Positions 54,957 through 64,000 of a stretch of DNA of 64,000 bases are shown here, piece after piece. Made by a program: the position numbers and the translations under genes. The notes below the pieces were generated by a model, which saw only the letters and a list, made by a program, of their open reading frames with translations, ran no database searches and was not told the origin of the DNA. This stretch comes from Alterileibacterium massiliense. Its GTDB lineage: Bacteria > Bacillota > Clostridia > Peptostreptococcales > Anaerovoracaceae. The stretch spans positions 883,289-947,288 of the forward strand of contig NZ_FNWE01000002.1 in the NCBI RefSeq assembly GCF_900104645.1, in the 5' to 3' direction. How positions within the stretch are numbered: position 1 is the first letter of the stretch; the number at the start of each line of letters is the position of its first letter.

Positions 54957-57596
54957 TTATATCATCTGTTTTAACTCATTTAGCTTGTTAAGTGCATCAA
55001 TTGGAGTTATATTATCTATTTCAATATCGTAAAGTGCATCAATTAATTTGTCATTATTACTCGTCGCATCATCTATTTCATCAAAAAATTTAATCTGCCC
55101 CATGTTATTATTTATACCAATTGAAAGACTTGATTTTTCAAGCTCTTTTAACTTCTTTTCAGCCGATATTCTAATTTTTGAAGGAACGCCCGCAATTTTA
55201 GCGACATGAATACCATAGCTCTTATTAGCTGGTCCATCAACAATCTTATGTAAAAATACAACATCTTTCCCATTATCTGATACTGCAACAGATAGGTTTT
55301 TAACTTTTTTATTCTGAGACTCAAGAAGCGTTAGTTCATGATAATGCGTTGCAAACATCGTCCTTATAGCATCTTCGTTCGTTGAAAGATAATCTGCTAC
55401 TGCCCACGCTATTGATAATCCATCAAAGGTGCTGGTGCCTCTCCCAACTTCGTCTAAAATAATAAGGCTTTTTCTAGTTGCATTTCTAAGTATGTTTGCC
55501 AGTTCGCTCATTTCAACAAAAAAAGTTGATTGTCCATAGCTTAGATTATCTGAAGCCCCTATTCTCGTAAATACTCTGTCTACAATTCCAATTCTTGCAT
55601 AACTAGCAGGGACATAGGAGCCAATTTGAGCCATTAAAACTATCAGAGCTGTCTGCCTCATATATGTTGATTTACCTGACATATTTGGACCGGTTATAAT
55701 AAGCATACTCTTATCATATGGTGGCTTATCATCGAGAGAAATTAAGGTATCATTTGGAACAAAAATATTATCTCCTAGTATTTCTTCAATTGACGGATGT
55801 CTTCCTTCTTTTATATCAATGATGCCACTATCATCAATAATTGGTTTTATATAATTATTTCTAATTGCGACTTCAGATAGTGAGAGGAGTACATCAATTT
55901 CTGCAACAGCCTTGGATGCTTTTTGTAATCTAATGGTATATGGAATGATTTTTTCTCTAATTTCTTGGAAAATCTCATATTCAAGCTTATTTATTTTAGC
56001 CTCTGCTGTTATAACCAAAGATTCTTTTTCTTTTAATTCTGGGGTAACATATCTTTCATTATTTACAAGAGTTTGTTTTCTTATATATTCATCAGGAACA
56101 TTATCAATCTGTGACTTGCTGACATCAATATAATATCCGAAAATCTTATTATATCCCACCTTTAATGTCTTTATTCCAGTCCTCTCCTTTTCGCTGTTTT
56201 CTAGGTTTAAAATCCAAGACTTTGCAGACTTAATGGATTCTTTTAGAGAGTCTAATTCTGTAGAATATCCTTCATTAATTATATTCCCCTCTCTTATAGT
56301 TACAGGTGGTTCTTCAACTATTGAATTATGAATAAGCTCATATAAATCATCAAAATCATCCAGATTTTCATATATCTCTTTTATAAGCACTGAATCAATT
56401 GGCTGTAGAATTTTTTTAATTTCTGGTAGGGCTGAAATGGTTTGTTTTAAAGAAATTAGATCTCTCGCATTTGCCCTTCCCTTTGCAATTTTTGATGTTA
56501 GTCTTTGAAAATCATAAATCTTTTTTAACTGATTATTTAATTCTTTCTTTGCTATATTATTATTTATAAGAGACTCTAATGAATTCTGTCTTTTGATTAT
56601 TTCATCCTTATTAATCAAAGGCTCTCTAATATATCTCTTTAAAAGTCTCTCCCCCATAGAGGTCTTAGTCTTATTTAATACTCCAATAAGAGAACCCTTT
56701 GCCTTACCTTCATATATCGTCTCAAGCAATTCCAAATTTCTTACAGTAGATTTATCTAGAATCATATAATCTTTATTATTTCTAATTTCAAGCTGTTTTA
56801 TATTTGTTAAATCTTGCATCTCTGTTTCTAATATGTATAAAAGCAAAGAACCGCAAGAGCTTATTATCTCATCACGACCATCAAGTCCGATAGGAATAAG
56901 CGTATTTACTTTAAACTGCCTTAAAATAATATCCTTACAATTTGAAATTTTATAATAGGAATCGTCAATTATATTGATATATGGCGAAATTAAATTGTTA
57001 TTTAGATAATCTAATAGTTTGCCCTCTGTATCCTTACTCATAATGAGCTCTCTAGGATTTATAAGTGATATTAACGAAATCAAATTTGCATAATCACTTT
57101 TATCAAAGCTCGTGGATATTAATTCACCAGTTGAAATATCAGAATATGTAAAAGAATATTTATTTAAAGCAAAGGAAATAGATCCAATAAAAACATTATC
57201 ATTTCCATCTATTTCGCTATTTAAATCAACTGTTCCGGGAGTTACTATTCTGACTACTTCTCTTTTTACTATTCCTTTTGATAATTTAGGATCTTCTACC
57301 TGCTCACATATGGCTATCTTATATCCCTTGTCGGCAAGTAATTTTAAATATGGTGCCACTGAATGATATGGAACACCACACATTGGTGCTTTTTCTTTAA
57401 GACCGCAGGCTCTACCAGTTAATGTAAGCTCAAGTTCTCTAGATACTGTTATTGCATCATCAAAAAATAGCTCATAAAAATCACCTAATCTGAACATTAG
57501 CAAGCAGTCTGGGTATTCATTTTTTACAGCAAGATATTGCTGCATCATCGGTGAAAGATTCTTAGTGTCCAAAGGATACTCCTTAAAGTAGTTCAT
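54957..57596 (-). CDS. mutS: DNA mismatch repair protein MutS
   Basis: MutS recognises mismatches and small loops. The 879-residue protein has the N-terminal wedge FYE motif in RLGDFYELFF, connector, lever and clamp domains. The ABC-type ATPase follows with Walker A GPNMSGKST near residue 640, the YGQSTFFVEMSE segment and Walker B LIILDEVGRGTSTFDG. The ATG at 57596 follows the gap stop after 3 bases and has no ribosome site. An in-frame TTG at 57572 lies 6 bases behind AAGGAG and would give 871 residues starting closer to other MutS proteins, so that start is quite possible. It is probably co-transcribed with gap2 and mutL. Confidence 0.96.
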   Translation of the reverse strand: MNYFKEYPLDTKNLSPMMQQYLAVKNEYPDCLLMFRLGDFYELFFDDAITVSRELELTLTGRACGLKEKAPMCGVPYHSVAPYLKLLADKGYKIAICEQVEDPKLSKGIVKREVVRIVTPGTVDLNSEIDGNDNVFIGSISFALNKYSFTYSDISTGELISTSFDKSDYANLISLISLINPRELIMSKDTEGKLLDYLNNNLISPYINIIDDSYYKISNCKDIILRQFKVNTLIPIGLDGRDEIISSCGSLLLYILETEMQDLTNIKQLEIRNNKDYMILDKSTVRNLELLETIYEGKAKGSLIGVLNKTKTSMGERLLKRYIREPLINKDEIIKRQNSLESLINNNIAKKELNNQLKKIYDFQRLTSKIAKGRANARDLISLKQTISALPEIKKILQPIDSVLIKEIYENLDDFDDLYELIHNSIVEEPPVTIREGNIINEGYSTELDSLKESIKSAKSWILNLENSEKERTGIKTLKVGYNKIFGYYIDVSKSQIDNVPDEYIRKQTLVNNERYVTPELKEKESLVITAEAKINKLEYEIFQEIREKIIPYTIRLQKASKAVAEIDVLLSLSEVAIRNNYIKPIIDDSGIIDIKEGRHPSIEEILGDNIFVPNDTLISLDDKPPYDKSMLIITGPNMSGKSTYMRQTALIVLMAQIGSYVPASYARIGIVDRVFTRIGASDNLSYGQSTFFVEMSELANILRNATRKSLIILDEVGRGTSTFDGLSIAWAVADYLSTNEDAIRTMFATHYHELTLLESQNKKVKNLSVAVSDNGKDVVFLHKIVDGPANKSYGIHVAKIAGVPSKIRISAEKKLKELEKSSLSIGINNNMGQIKFFDEIDDATSNNDKLIDALYDIEIDNITPIDALNKLNELKQMI

Positions 57597-57599
57597 TTT

Positions 57600-58616
57600 T
57601 TAAATTAAATTTGCCATATGTCTAAAAGTTCTTATAAGCTGAGCGGTGTATCCCATTTCATTATCATACCATGAAACAACTCTTACTTCGTAAATATGAG
57701 TGCCTGATTTCTGAACCAAGGTCTGGGTAGCATCAAATAGAGAACCATAAGAAGTTCCAATAATATCACTTGAAACAATTTCTTCTTCAGTATATCCGTA
57801 GCTTTCATTAGCAAATGATTTCATACATTCATTGATGCCAAGAGCTGTTACTGAGTCCGTCTTATCTTTTAACATAGCGTCTAGTATGGTAATAGAACCT
57901 GTTGCTACCGGCACTCTTTGTGCAGACCCAATAAGCTTACCATCAAGCTCAGGTATAACAAGACCAATTGCACTTGCAGCTCCTGTCGTTGTTGGTACTA
58001 TATTGATAGCAGCAGCTCTTGAACGCCTTAAATTTCCTTTATCAGCAGGTGCGTCGAGTATTTTCTGATTGCCTGTATAAGCGTGTATAGTAGTCATAAA
58101 TCCAGTTCTAAGCTCTCTATAAGATGCTAAAGCCTTTGCCATGGGTGCAAGGCAATTTGTAGTGCAAGATGCACCAGAGACTATAATATCATCTTTAGTG
58201 AGCGTTTCATGGTTAACCCCATAGACTATGGTTTTGATGTCATCTCCAGCAGGTGCAGAAATAAGAACTTTTTTTGCTCCTGCATTTATATGTGCCATAG
58301 ACTTTTCTTTGCTCGTATAAAAACCCGTACATTCAATTACAATATCAACTTCTAAATCCTTCCAAGGCAGGTTGTTTGCATCTTTTTCTTTGAATATTTT
58401 AATCTTATCATTATCAACAATCAAAGTTCCATCTTTGAGGCTTATATCGTGACCGTGATAAGCTCCCTGCGTACTGTCATATTTTAGAAGATATGATAAC
58501 TGTACTTCATCTGAGAGATCATTTATAGCAACTATATCTACATCATTCATTTCATGAATCTTTCGAAAAGCTAATCTTCCTATTCTTCCAAAACCATTAA
58601 TTGCCACTTTAATCAT
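57600..58616 (-). CDS. gap: Glyceraldehyde-3-phosphate dehydrogenase, classical Gram-positive type
   Basis: This is the second GAPDH, 338 residues. It has NGFGRIG, the NAD-specific INDL after strand two, the catalytic [12 protein letters not shown] with Cys near 152 and [28 protein letters not shown] and [12 protein letters not shown] mark the usual Gram-positive/Clostridial lineage, unlike the GapA-like copy at 18198-19214. The intact Asp predicts NAD use. An AGGAGAAATT ribosome site precedes the ATG. No clear promoter was found in the 54 bases after the upstream terminator. Its stop is only 3 bases from the mutS ATG, an odd pairing of metabolism with repair. Confidence 0.94.
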   Translation of the reverse strand: MIKVAINGFGRIGRLAFRKIHEMNDVDIVAINDLSDEVQLSYLLKYDSTQGAYHGHDISLKDGTLIVDNDKIKIFKEKDANNLPWKDLEVDIVIECTGFYTSKEKSMAHINAGAKKVLISAPAGDDIKTIVYGVNHETLTKDDIIVSGASCTTNCLAPMAKALASYRELRTGFMTTIHAYTGNQKILDAPADKGNLRRSRAAAINIVPTTTGAASAIGLVIPELDGKLIGSAQRVPVATGSITILDAMLKDKTDSVTALGINECMKSFANESYGYTEEEIVSSDIIGTSYGSLFDATQTLVQKSGTHIYEVRVVSWYDNEMGYTAQLIRTFRHMANLI

Positions 58617-58667
58617 AATTTCTCCTATGTTTATTAATCAAAGAACTGCTTTTATCTTATAAATAAT

Positions 58668-58708
58668 ATAAAAAACTCTTGGATGCATTTAAATGTTCAA
58701 GAGTTTTT
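58668..58708 (-). terminator. Terminator of the Dlt-like cassette
   Basis: On the minus strand, AAAACTCTTG pairs with CAAGAGTTTT (58698-58707 with 58672-58681) around a loop that holds a CATTTAAATG palindrome, followed by T residues. It lies just after the carrier-protein gene and isolates the cassette from gap2. Confidence 0.85.
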
Positions 58709-58725
58709 GGTAGCGAATATAAAAA

Positions 58726-58962
58726 TTAAAAATCTTCTTCCTGAAGTTTATGTATTAACTTAACCATCGATTTAACATCATTAAAATTTTCAGCTTCAAG
58801 ATCATCAGGATTGATATTTATATCGTATTCCTCATTGAATTCTTGAACAATCGCTATAATATCAAAAGAATCAAGAATATCATCATCAATAAGCTTATTT
58901 TCAGCTTCAAAATCTACATCAGGTCTAATATCTTCTAAAATTTCAATTACTCTTTCGTTCAT
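58726..58962 (-). CDS. DltC-like acyl/aminoacyl carrier protein
   Basis: This is a small acidic four-helix carrier protein whose Ser takes a phosphopantetheine arm. The attachment site is DDDILDSFDIIAIV, with the Ser in the DSFD motif as in DltC (DSFG/DSMG). The start is the ATG at 58962 behind GGAGGAC, giving 78 residues, exactly the usual DltC length. An in-frame ATG at 58974 overlaps that ribosome site. It is the last gene of the cassette, 12 bases after the GNAT gene. A role in carrying the residue activated by the adenylation enzyme (59798-61309) follows from family knowledge. Confidence 0.88.
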   Translation of the reverse strand: MNERVIEILEDIRPDVDFEAENKLIDDDILDSFDIIAIVQEFNEEYDININPDDLEAENFNDVKSMVKLIHKLQEEDF

Positions 58963-58974
58963 ATTGTCCTCCAT

Positions 58975-59805
58975 TTATTTAATATATTCATATGCCCTTT
59001 TGTTGGATAAATTATATCCAAACTTATTATACATTGATAAAGCAGGTATATTATCTATGTCAACCCAGTGAATAAAACCTTTAACTCTATCATAGTAATC
59101 GTAATGATATTTATTTATAAGTGAATTTGCAACACCCATACCACGAGCATCTTGGTTAACTAATATATGGTTAATTATAGCATATGATTTGGTAGAACAA
59201 CAATTTAAAAGACCTAGTATTTTACCTGAATAAGACTTTGCTATATATACTTTATTATTTAGAATTTTATTAATTAATTCATCTTCTGTTGGAATATATG
59301 CATAAAGTTTATTGAAAGTATTTTTTATATTATAAAAAATTTCATGTAAGTTTGAGGGATCTGCATATACTATTTCATAATCTTTGCTTTTTGAATTGCT
59401 AATTATAACATCTTCAGAAGATAGTAGCATTTGTGCACTATTTCTACCAAGTTTAAATCCCATTGTTTTCACAAAATTAATATCTGAATATATTCTATTT
59501 TCTCTTAACTTACTATATGGTAATTCAATTACTGCAGGTTTACATAAATTTATCTTGTTACAATAAGGCTCTTTAATACTATAATAAAAAAATATCCTGT
59601 AAAAACTAATTTCATCTTCAGCAATTATTAGAGAATTATTTATAAAAGAGTACATTAGCTTTTTTGAGAGTATTTTTGATAATAATGTATCCCCTATATA
59701 ATAAAAATTATTTTTATTTAAACCATTTAATTTAGCCTTATTAATTATTTTATTATATGTTTCAATATCATCTATATTTGAAAAAGTTAAAAAATTATTA
59801 TTCAT
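58975..59805 (-). CDS. GNAT-family acyltransferase within the Dlt-like cassette
   Basis: The 276-residue protein has a C-terminal GNAT domain. The acetyl-CoA pyrophosphate loop is QDARGMGVA near residue 223, preceded by strand four (AIINHILV) and followed by the closing NIPALSMYNKFGY. The first 140 residues have no clear motif and may be a second, degenerate GNAT fold. Its ATG lies inside the end of the adenylation gene (8-base overlap), so the two are translated together. Canonical dlt operons have no GNAT. It may N-acylate the amino acid held on the carrier protein or the final product, but that is speculation. Confidence 0.82.
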   Translation of the reverse strand: MNNNFLTFSNIDDIETYNKIINKAKLNGLNKNNFYYIGDTLLSKILSKKLMYSFINNSLIIAEDEISFYRIFFYYSIKEPYCNKINLCKPAVIELPYSKLRENRIYSDINFVKTMGFKLGRNSAQMLLSSEDVIISNSKSKDYEIVYADPSNLHEIFYNIKNTFNKLYAYIPTEDELINKILNNKVYIAKSYSGKILGLLNCCSTKSYAIINHILVNQDARGMGVANSLINKYHYDYYDRVKGFIHWVDIDNIPALSMYNKFGYNLSNKRAYEYIK

Positions 59806-61309
59806 TACAGTATTTTTTCCTTAAATAATCTCTATCAATTTTACCATTTATACTAATAGGTAATTCTGTTAATTTTATAAATCTATTTGGCCACATATAT
59901 TTTGGTATGATTTTTTTTATTTCCAATATTATTTCTTTCTTATCAATATTACCAACATAAATACATATTATTAAGTCTTTATCTTCATTAAAAACACAAC
60001 AAGCTCTATCAATACCTTCTAGAGAATTTAAGGCATTTTCAATTTCTCCTATTTCTACCCTATATCCCCTATGCTTTATTTGGTCATCTTTCCTTGTTAA
60101 AAATAATAATTCACCTTTTTCATTATAAACACCGATATCTCCTGTTCTGTAAACAATTTCATTATATTTATTATTAAGAGGGTTTTGAATAAAGGCTTCA
60201 TTAGATTTTTCTTTATTATTATAATATCCCATGGATACCGAAGTTCCTCTAACATATATTTCTCCAATTTCTCCTGGGTTTGCCTTTTTATTATCTTTAA
60301 TTAAAAGAATATCTATATTTTTACAAGGATTTCCAATAGGAATATTATCTTTATATGTAAAATTATTGTCTAATATATAATAAGTACAATCAACAGCTGT
60401 TTCAGTTGGACCATAAAGGTTGACATATTTTGCTTCTGGAAGATATTTTTTCCATATATTTAAAGCATTTATCGGCAATGCTTCGCCCGCAAATGCTATT
60501 GTCTTTAATGTTTTAGGAATTTTAATTTCAAATATTTTTTCATTTGCTGCTATACATAAGGCTGATGTCGCCCATAAAATTGTGTTTATTTTTTTTTCAA
60601 CTAAATATTCAAATAGTCTACCAGTCATGCCAAAAAATTTTTTAGGGATAATTTCTAGTGTTGCTCCACATTTAATTGTACTATATATATCCTTAACAGA
60701 AGCATCAAAAAAAAATGGTGTTTGATTACCAAATACTGTATTTTCATCAAATTTCAACGCTGGTACAATCCATTCAACTAAATCAATTATGTTTTTATGG
60801 TTTAAAACAACCCCTTTCGGTACACCTGTTGATCCGGATGTAAAGATTATATATAGAGGATCAGTGTCAATATGTTTATTTCTAATTGTATTTAATATAT
60901 TATCATCTATTTCATCACTTATTGCTTGATTAAAATTAATAATCTTTCCAGTATATTTAATTGTTTTTAAAATATTCATTCCATTGTCATCTGTTACAAC
61001 TATAGGAAAATCAAGCACTTCTAAGATTAACTTAATTCTCTTTATAGGCATTTCGTTATCAATTGGAGAGTAAGGATGCCCTGAATAAACAATTCCAAAA
61101 TATGTGGCTAATGAGTCAATACCTTTTTCCATCAAAACTGCTATAGGCGTATTATCGTTATCAATATTTTTTGATAACGATGTACCTATTTTTTTTGATA
61201 TATTTATTAATTCTTGATATGAATACTTTCGTTCATTTTCAGAAAAAACTGTTTTATTAGGAAATTTATTCTTACTGCTTTCTAAATATTCTAAAACATT
61301 GTATATCAT
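59798..61309 (-). CDS. DltA-like stand-alone amino-acid adenylation enzyme
   Basis: This is an ANL-family ligase that activates a carboxylic acid (normally an amino acid) with ATP and loads it on the carrier protein. It shows A3 FTSGSTGVPKGV, A5 LYGPTETAVDCT, A7 YRTGDIG, A8 RKDDQIKHRGYRVEIGEIE and the catalytic A10 Lys in NGKIDRDYL. The ATG at 61309 behind GGGAGGAGG gives 503 residues, the normal DltA length; the open frame extends 48 bases further up without need. By eye the pocket (FDASVKDIY, ILWATSA, TIAFAGE) does not match DltA (FDLSVMDIY, VWTSTPS), so the substrate may not be D-alanine. Confidence 0.88.
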   Translation of the reverse strand: MIYNVLEYLESSKNKFPNKTVFSENERKYSYQELINISKKIGTSLSKNIDNDNTPIAVLMEKGIDSLATYFGIVYSGHPYSPIDNEMPIKRIKLILEVLDFPIVVTDDNGMNILKTIKYTGKIINFNQAISDEIDDNILNTIRNKHIDTDPLYIIFTSGSTGVPKGVVLNHKNIIDLVEWIVPALKFDENTVFGNQTPFFFDASVKDIYSTIKCGATLEIIPKKFFGMTGRLFEYLVEKKINTILWATSALCIAANEKIFEIKIPKTLKTIAFAGEALPINALNIWKKYLPEAKYVNLYGPTETAVDCTYYILDNNFTYKDNIPIGNPCKNIDILLIKDNKKANPGEIGEIYVRGTSVSMGYYNNKEKSNEAFIQNPLNNKYNEIVYRTGDIGVYNEKGELLFLTRKDDQIKHRGYRVEIGEIENALNSLEGIDRACCVFNEDKDLIICIYVGNIDKKEIILEIKKIIPKYMWPNRFIKLTELPISINGKIDRDYLRKKYCNE

Positions 61310-61356
61310 GATACCTCCTCCCATGGAATAAAAATGTAGAAGATTTTTTAGCAACA

Positions 61357-62421
61357 CTAATGAACATAATAAATATATTCGTCTGGATTTTTATTATATT
61401 CTTTATATTGGTTTTCTATAAATTCATAGTAAGCTATAGCATTCTCGTACCAATTATCATAGTTTTTATCATTTCTATGATCTATCAAGTCATATTTTTG
61501 TTGTATATAATTAGCAAAATATTTAGAAAATTTTTCTACTCCCCAATAATTAAAATGCTCTATATCCATAAAATCTTTTTGTGTATCTAGTCCAATTTCA
61601 TTAATTTCGCTTAATTTTTCAAATTTTAATAAATCTATATTGTTATCTTCACAAAATTGCTTTGCAGAAAGCAAATAATTAATATCTAATTCTTTTTTAG
61701 GCGTAATAACAGCCTGAATTTTTATATTTCTTTTTTTACATTCTTTGACAATTCTTTTATAGTATTCTATTTGCGGATTGTTTTTATTTTTATTATTAAC
61801 TACAAGGTTTTCTGACCATGATTGCGACTTAGTTGTAAAATATGAAGCAACTCCTTTTTCGTAACCAGAATAATATCTTGATATTGAATTATCTCTTGAA
61901 TATATCCATCTATCATGATATCTGAGAAGCGGGAACAACCAACTAGATTTATAATTACTCCTTTTTATTACATCTACAAAATATTTTCGTTTTAAATCTT
62001 TATCAGGGAAAGTATCAAGAAAAAGTCTGTATCCTACTTCCCATTGTTCATCATCTGGACTTCTTTTATCTGAAATTCCGGAAAGATCAAGAACTATTAA
62101 TTTAGGAGTTTGAAATTTAATTGCATACATAAATAGATAATATATCGAAATGGGATTTGTTGTTTGAGCACCTAAATTAAAGCTTGTAATACCGGATTCC
62201 AAAAAAACTGCATTCGGATTAATTCCATCTTGAATTGAACTTGTTCCTAAATATAACACATCAATTTTATTTTTATCTTCTTTTTCATAATATGAATATC
62301 TCTTGGTATAAAATTCATCATAATTATATTTAAATATTAAAAAATAACTAAAAAAACACCAAAGACAAATAAAAATAAAAATAAAAACTATTGATTTTAT
62401 AATAATTGTTTTATTTTTCAA
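61357..62421 (-). CDS. SGNH-fold, DltD-like membrane-anchored protein
   Basis: The 354-residue protein has one N-terminal membrane helix (about 6-29) and an extracellular domain. Residues LGTSSIQDG (about 56-64) fit the SGNH nucleophile block. MDIEHFNYWG near 300 provides the Asp-x-x-His pair, as in DltD and the AlgJ/AlgX partners of MBOAT enzymes. Translation starts at TTG (62421) behind AGGAGAG. The 9 bases between the MBOAT stop and this ribosome site imply one operon. It probably acts as the extracellular transfer or acceptor partner of the MBOAT, but overall identity to DltD looks low, so no symbol is given. Confidence 0.78.
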   Translation of the reverse strand: MKNKTIIIKSIVFIFIFICLWCFFSYFLIFKYNYDEFYTKRYSYYEKEDKNKIDVLYLGTSSIQDGINPNAVFLESGITSFNLGAQTTNPISIYYLFMYAIKFQTPKLIVLDLSGISDKRSPDDEQWEVGYRLFLDTFPDKDLKRKYFVDVIKRSNYKSSWLFPLLRYHDRWIYSRDNSISRYYSGYEKGVASYFTTKSQSWSENLVVNNKNKNNPQIEYYKRIVKECKKRNIKIQAVITPKKELDINYLLSAKQFCEDNNIDLLKFEKLSEINEIGLDTQKDFMDIEHFNYWGVEKFSKYFANYIQQKYDLIDHRNDKNYDNWYENAIAYYEFIENQYKEYNKNPDEYIYYVH

Positions 62422-62432
62422 GTTTATCTCTC

Positions 62433-64000
62433 CTAAAACCCCTGATATATAAAGCGTGCAGCATAACCTATACCATATTTACCAAATATTATTATTGAAA
62501 AAATACCGATAAAATATAATGTCCATCTAAATACGATGTCTTGTTTTGATATATATTCTCTAATTTGAATATTATTTTCATGAAGAATATCAATTATAAT
62601 CCATAAAATCATTGCTAAAAATAAAATTGTAAAGTCGTAAATTCCAATTCCTCCAATTTCTAGGATAGATGGTCTTATTATTACCCACGGATCAAATCTT
62701 TTTAATGTATTTTTAATCAATTTTAATGCAATATTAAAACTGTCAGCTCTTGTCATATACCTTCCCACAGTAACAAGAAATATAGTTCTAGCAGTTTGAA
62801 AAATCCTCCATGAAATTAAATCATCAGTTATTTTAAGTTTTGATTTTATTTTTATATAATTTTTTTCAAATAAAGTGCCCGAAGAAACAAAAAAAGCATT
62901 ATATATTCCATAAAATATATATTTCCATGATGCTCCATGCCATATACCTACACACAAAAAAACTATAAAAGAAGCAATAACTGCTGGCAATATTTTCCCC
63001 ACTTGATTTCCAAAAATACTTCGTGATTTTTTGCCTAATTTATTAAATTTTTTTGATAAGGCAAGAGGATAGAATAGATAATCTCTCATCCAAGTACCAA
63101 GCGTTATATGCCATCTTTGCCAGTAGTCTGCAATACTTTTTGCCATAAACGGTTGCTTAAAATTTTCTTCCATTTTAATGCCTAGTATTTCAGATGTTCC
63201 TATTATAATGTCTATTCCACCTGAAAAATCAGCATATATTTGAAATCCATATAAGAAAGCTGCAAAAAATATAATGAATCCTGAATAGTTATCAGGATTG
63301 TTAAAAATAGCATCTACAATAATAGTTGCCCTTTCGGCTATAATAAGTTTTTTGAAATACCCAAAAAGCATCCTTTGAATTCCAAATTTAGCTCTTTTAT
63401 AATCCCATTGGTGAGTATCATAAAGTTGATTTGCTAGTTGATTATATCTGGATATTGGTCCTTGTATGATTTGAGGGAAATATGAAACAAAAAGAGCAAA
63501 CTTAAAAATATCTTTATCTGCTTTAATTTTACCTCTGTATACATCAATAATATATCCAATGGATTGGAATGTATAAAAAGAAATTCCTAGTGGTAATAAC
63601 AAGTTAGGTGTAGCAATGTTTTTATTAAGATTGTTATGTGCAAATATATGATTTATTTGTTCAACGATAAATCCGCTGTATTTTAATACTGCCAATATTC
63701 CAAGATTAAATATAATAAATATTGAAAGTATAATTCTCTTTTTTGTTCTATTATCAACTTTTAATTGTTTTAATTTATGTTTTTCAAATTTATCTTTATT
63801 TTCCTTAATAAAACATTCATATTTTTTTTGAGTCTTTTCCAATAAAATTCCAGCTATGAATGTTGAAATAGTAGTAATTATTAAAAATGGTAAAGTTTTT
63901 AAACCACCACAAAAAATATAAAATAAGTAACTGGCAATAAGTAAACATACCCATTGCCTGTTCTTTAAGATGGTAAAATAAAATAATACAATAACTATAA
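62433..64000 (-). CDS. MBOAT acyltransferase, DltB/AlgI-like (5' end outside window)
   Basis: MBOAT proteins move acyl groups across or at the membrane onto cell-surface polymers. The frame is open through the window edge; bases 63843-64000 still encode matching hydrophobic sequence (LLIASYLFYIFCGG), so the TTG at 63842 is not the real start. About ten membrane segments are visible. Family blocks are DFSGGIDIIIG, YWQRWHITLGTWMRDYLFYPLA and the catalytic-His motif GIWHGASW. With the SGNH protein, adenylation enzyme and carrier protein it forms a Dlt-like export path. The AlgI-like WRRWHI block leaves open polysaccharide O-acylation rather than teichoic-acid alanylation. Confidence 0.9.
   Translation of the reverse strand, partial: IVIVLFYFTILKNRQWVCLLIASYLFYIFCGGLKTLPFLIITTISTFIAGILLEKTQKKYECFIKENKDKFEKHKLKQLKVDNRTKKRIILSIFIIFNLGILAVLKYSGFIVEQINHIFAHNNLNKNIATPNLLLPLGISFYTFQSIGYIIDVYRGKIKADKDIFKFALFVSYFPQIIQGPISRYNQLANQLYDTHQWDYKRAKFGIQRMLFGYFKKLIIAERATIIVDAIFNNPDNYSGFIIFFAAFLYGFQIYADFSGGIDIIIGTSEILGIKMEENFKQPFMAKSIADYWQRWHITLGTWMRDYLFYPLALSKKFNKLGKKSRSIFGNQVGKILPAVIASFIVFLCVGIWHGASWKYIFYGIYNAFFVSSGTLFEKNYIKIKSKLKITDDLISWRIFQTARTIFLVTVGRYMTRADSFNIALKLIKNTLKRFDPWVIIRPSILEIGGIGIYDFTILFLAMILWIIIDILHENNIQIREYISKQDIVFRWTLYFIGIFSIIIFGKYGIGYAARFIYQGF

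Overview
The window is AT-rich, densely packed DNA from an anaerobic low-GC Firmicute of the class Clostridia. Three things point that way: the gene orders dgt-dnaG-rpoD and mutS-mutL-miaA with a YnbB-like gene; a perfect CIRCE heat-shock operator; and a 1443-residue CoA-dehydratase-activase protein, RNase P RNA and sodium-based transport typical of fermenters. A Peptostreptococcales or Family XIII-like lineage is a guess from gene content. No species can be named. I saw no tRNA gene, insertion sequence, prophage or CRISPR array.

Layout. 1-8765 (+): end of smc, then ftsY, der, a plsY fused to a degenerate GpsA-like domain, miaB and a site-2-type protease. 8788-12040: an NhaC antiporter, a small orphan transcription unit (probable sRNA), sstT on the minus strand, then a regulatory gap with the sstT promoter and CIRCE. 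12041-18121: clpB, an alpha/beta hydrolase that has lost its serine nucleophile, a YkvI-family membrane protein, a FadR-type regulator (-) and nth. 18198-28489 (+): gap-pgk-tpiA, secG, a membrane pyrophosphatase predicted to pump Na+, pheST and pfkA. 28641-34394: a 79-residue orphan protein, thiN (-), a DUF975 protein (+), and pepF-nadK-rluD (-).

34486-43166 (+): an unknown protein, M16 peptidase, dut, dgt, dnaG, rpoD, a secreted GH25 lysozyme and trmK. They are followed by class A RNase P RNA (rnpB) and the giant activase. 48050-58616 is a long minus-strand block that reads gap2-mutS-mutL-miaA-xer-YnbB-like-VTT protein. MiaA there carries a 172-residue coiled-coil extension. 58726-64000 (-) is a Dlt-like surface-modification cassette: MBOAT acyltransferase, SGNH protein, stand-alone adenylation enzyme, GNAT and carrier protein. 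Its upstream end leaves the window.

How the genes work together. Triose-phosphate glycolysis (gap, pgk, tpiA, pfkA) yields ATP. The Na+-type pyrophosphatase, NhaC and Na+-coupled SstT suggest a sodium cycle at the membrane. PlsY supplies phospholipid precursor. The Dlt-like cassette and GH25 lysozyme act at the cell wall. The remaining genes are replication, repair, translation and quality-control housekeeping. The most unusual items are the PlsY-GpsA fusion, the coiled-coil MiaA, the orphan sRNA unit at 10201-10363 and the GNAT-containing Dlt-like cassette.
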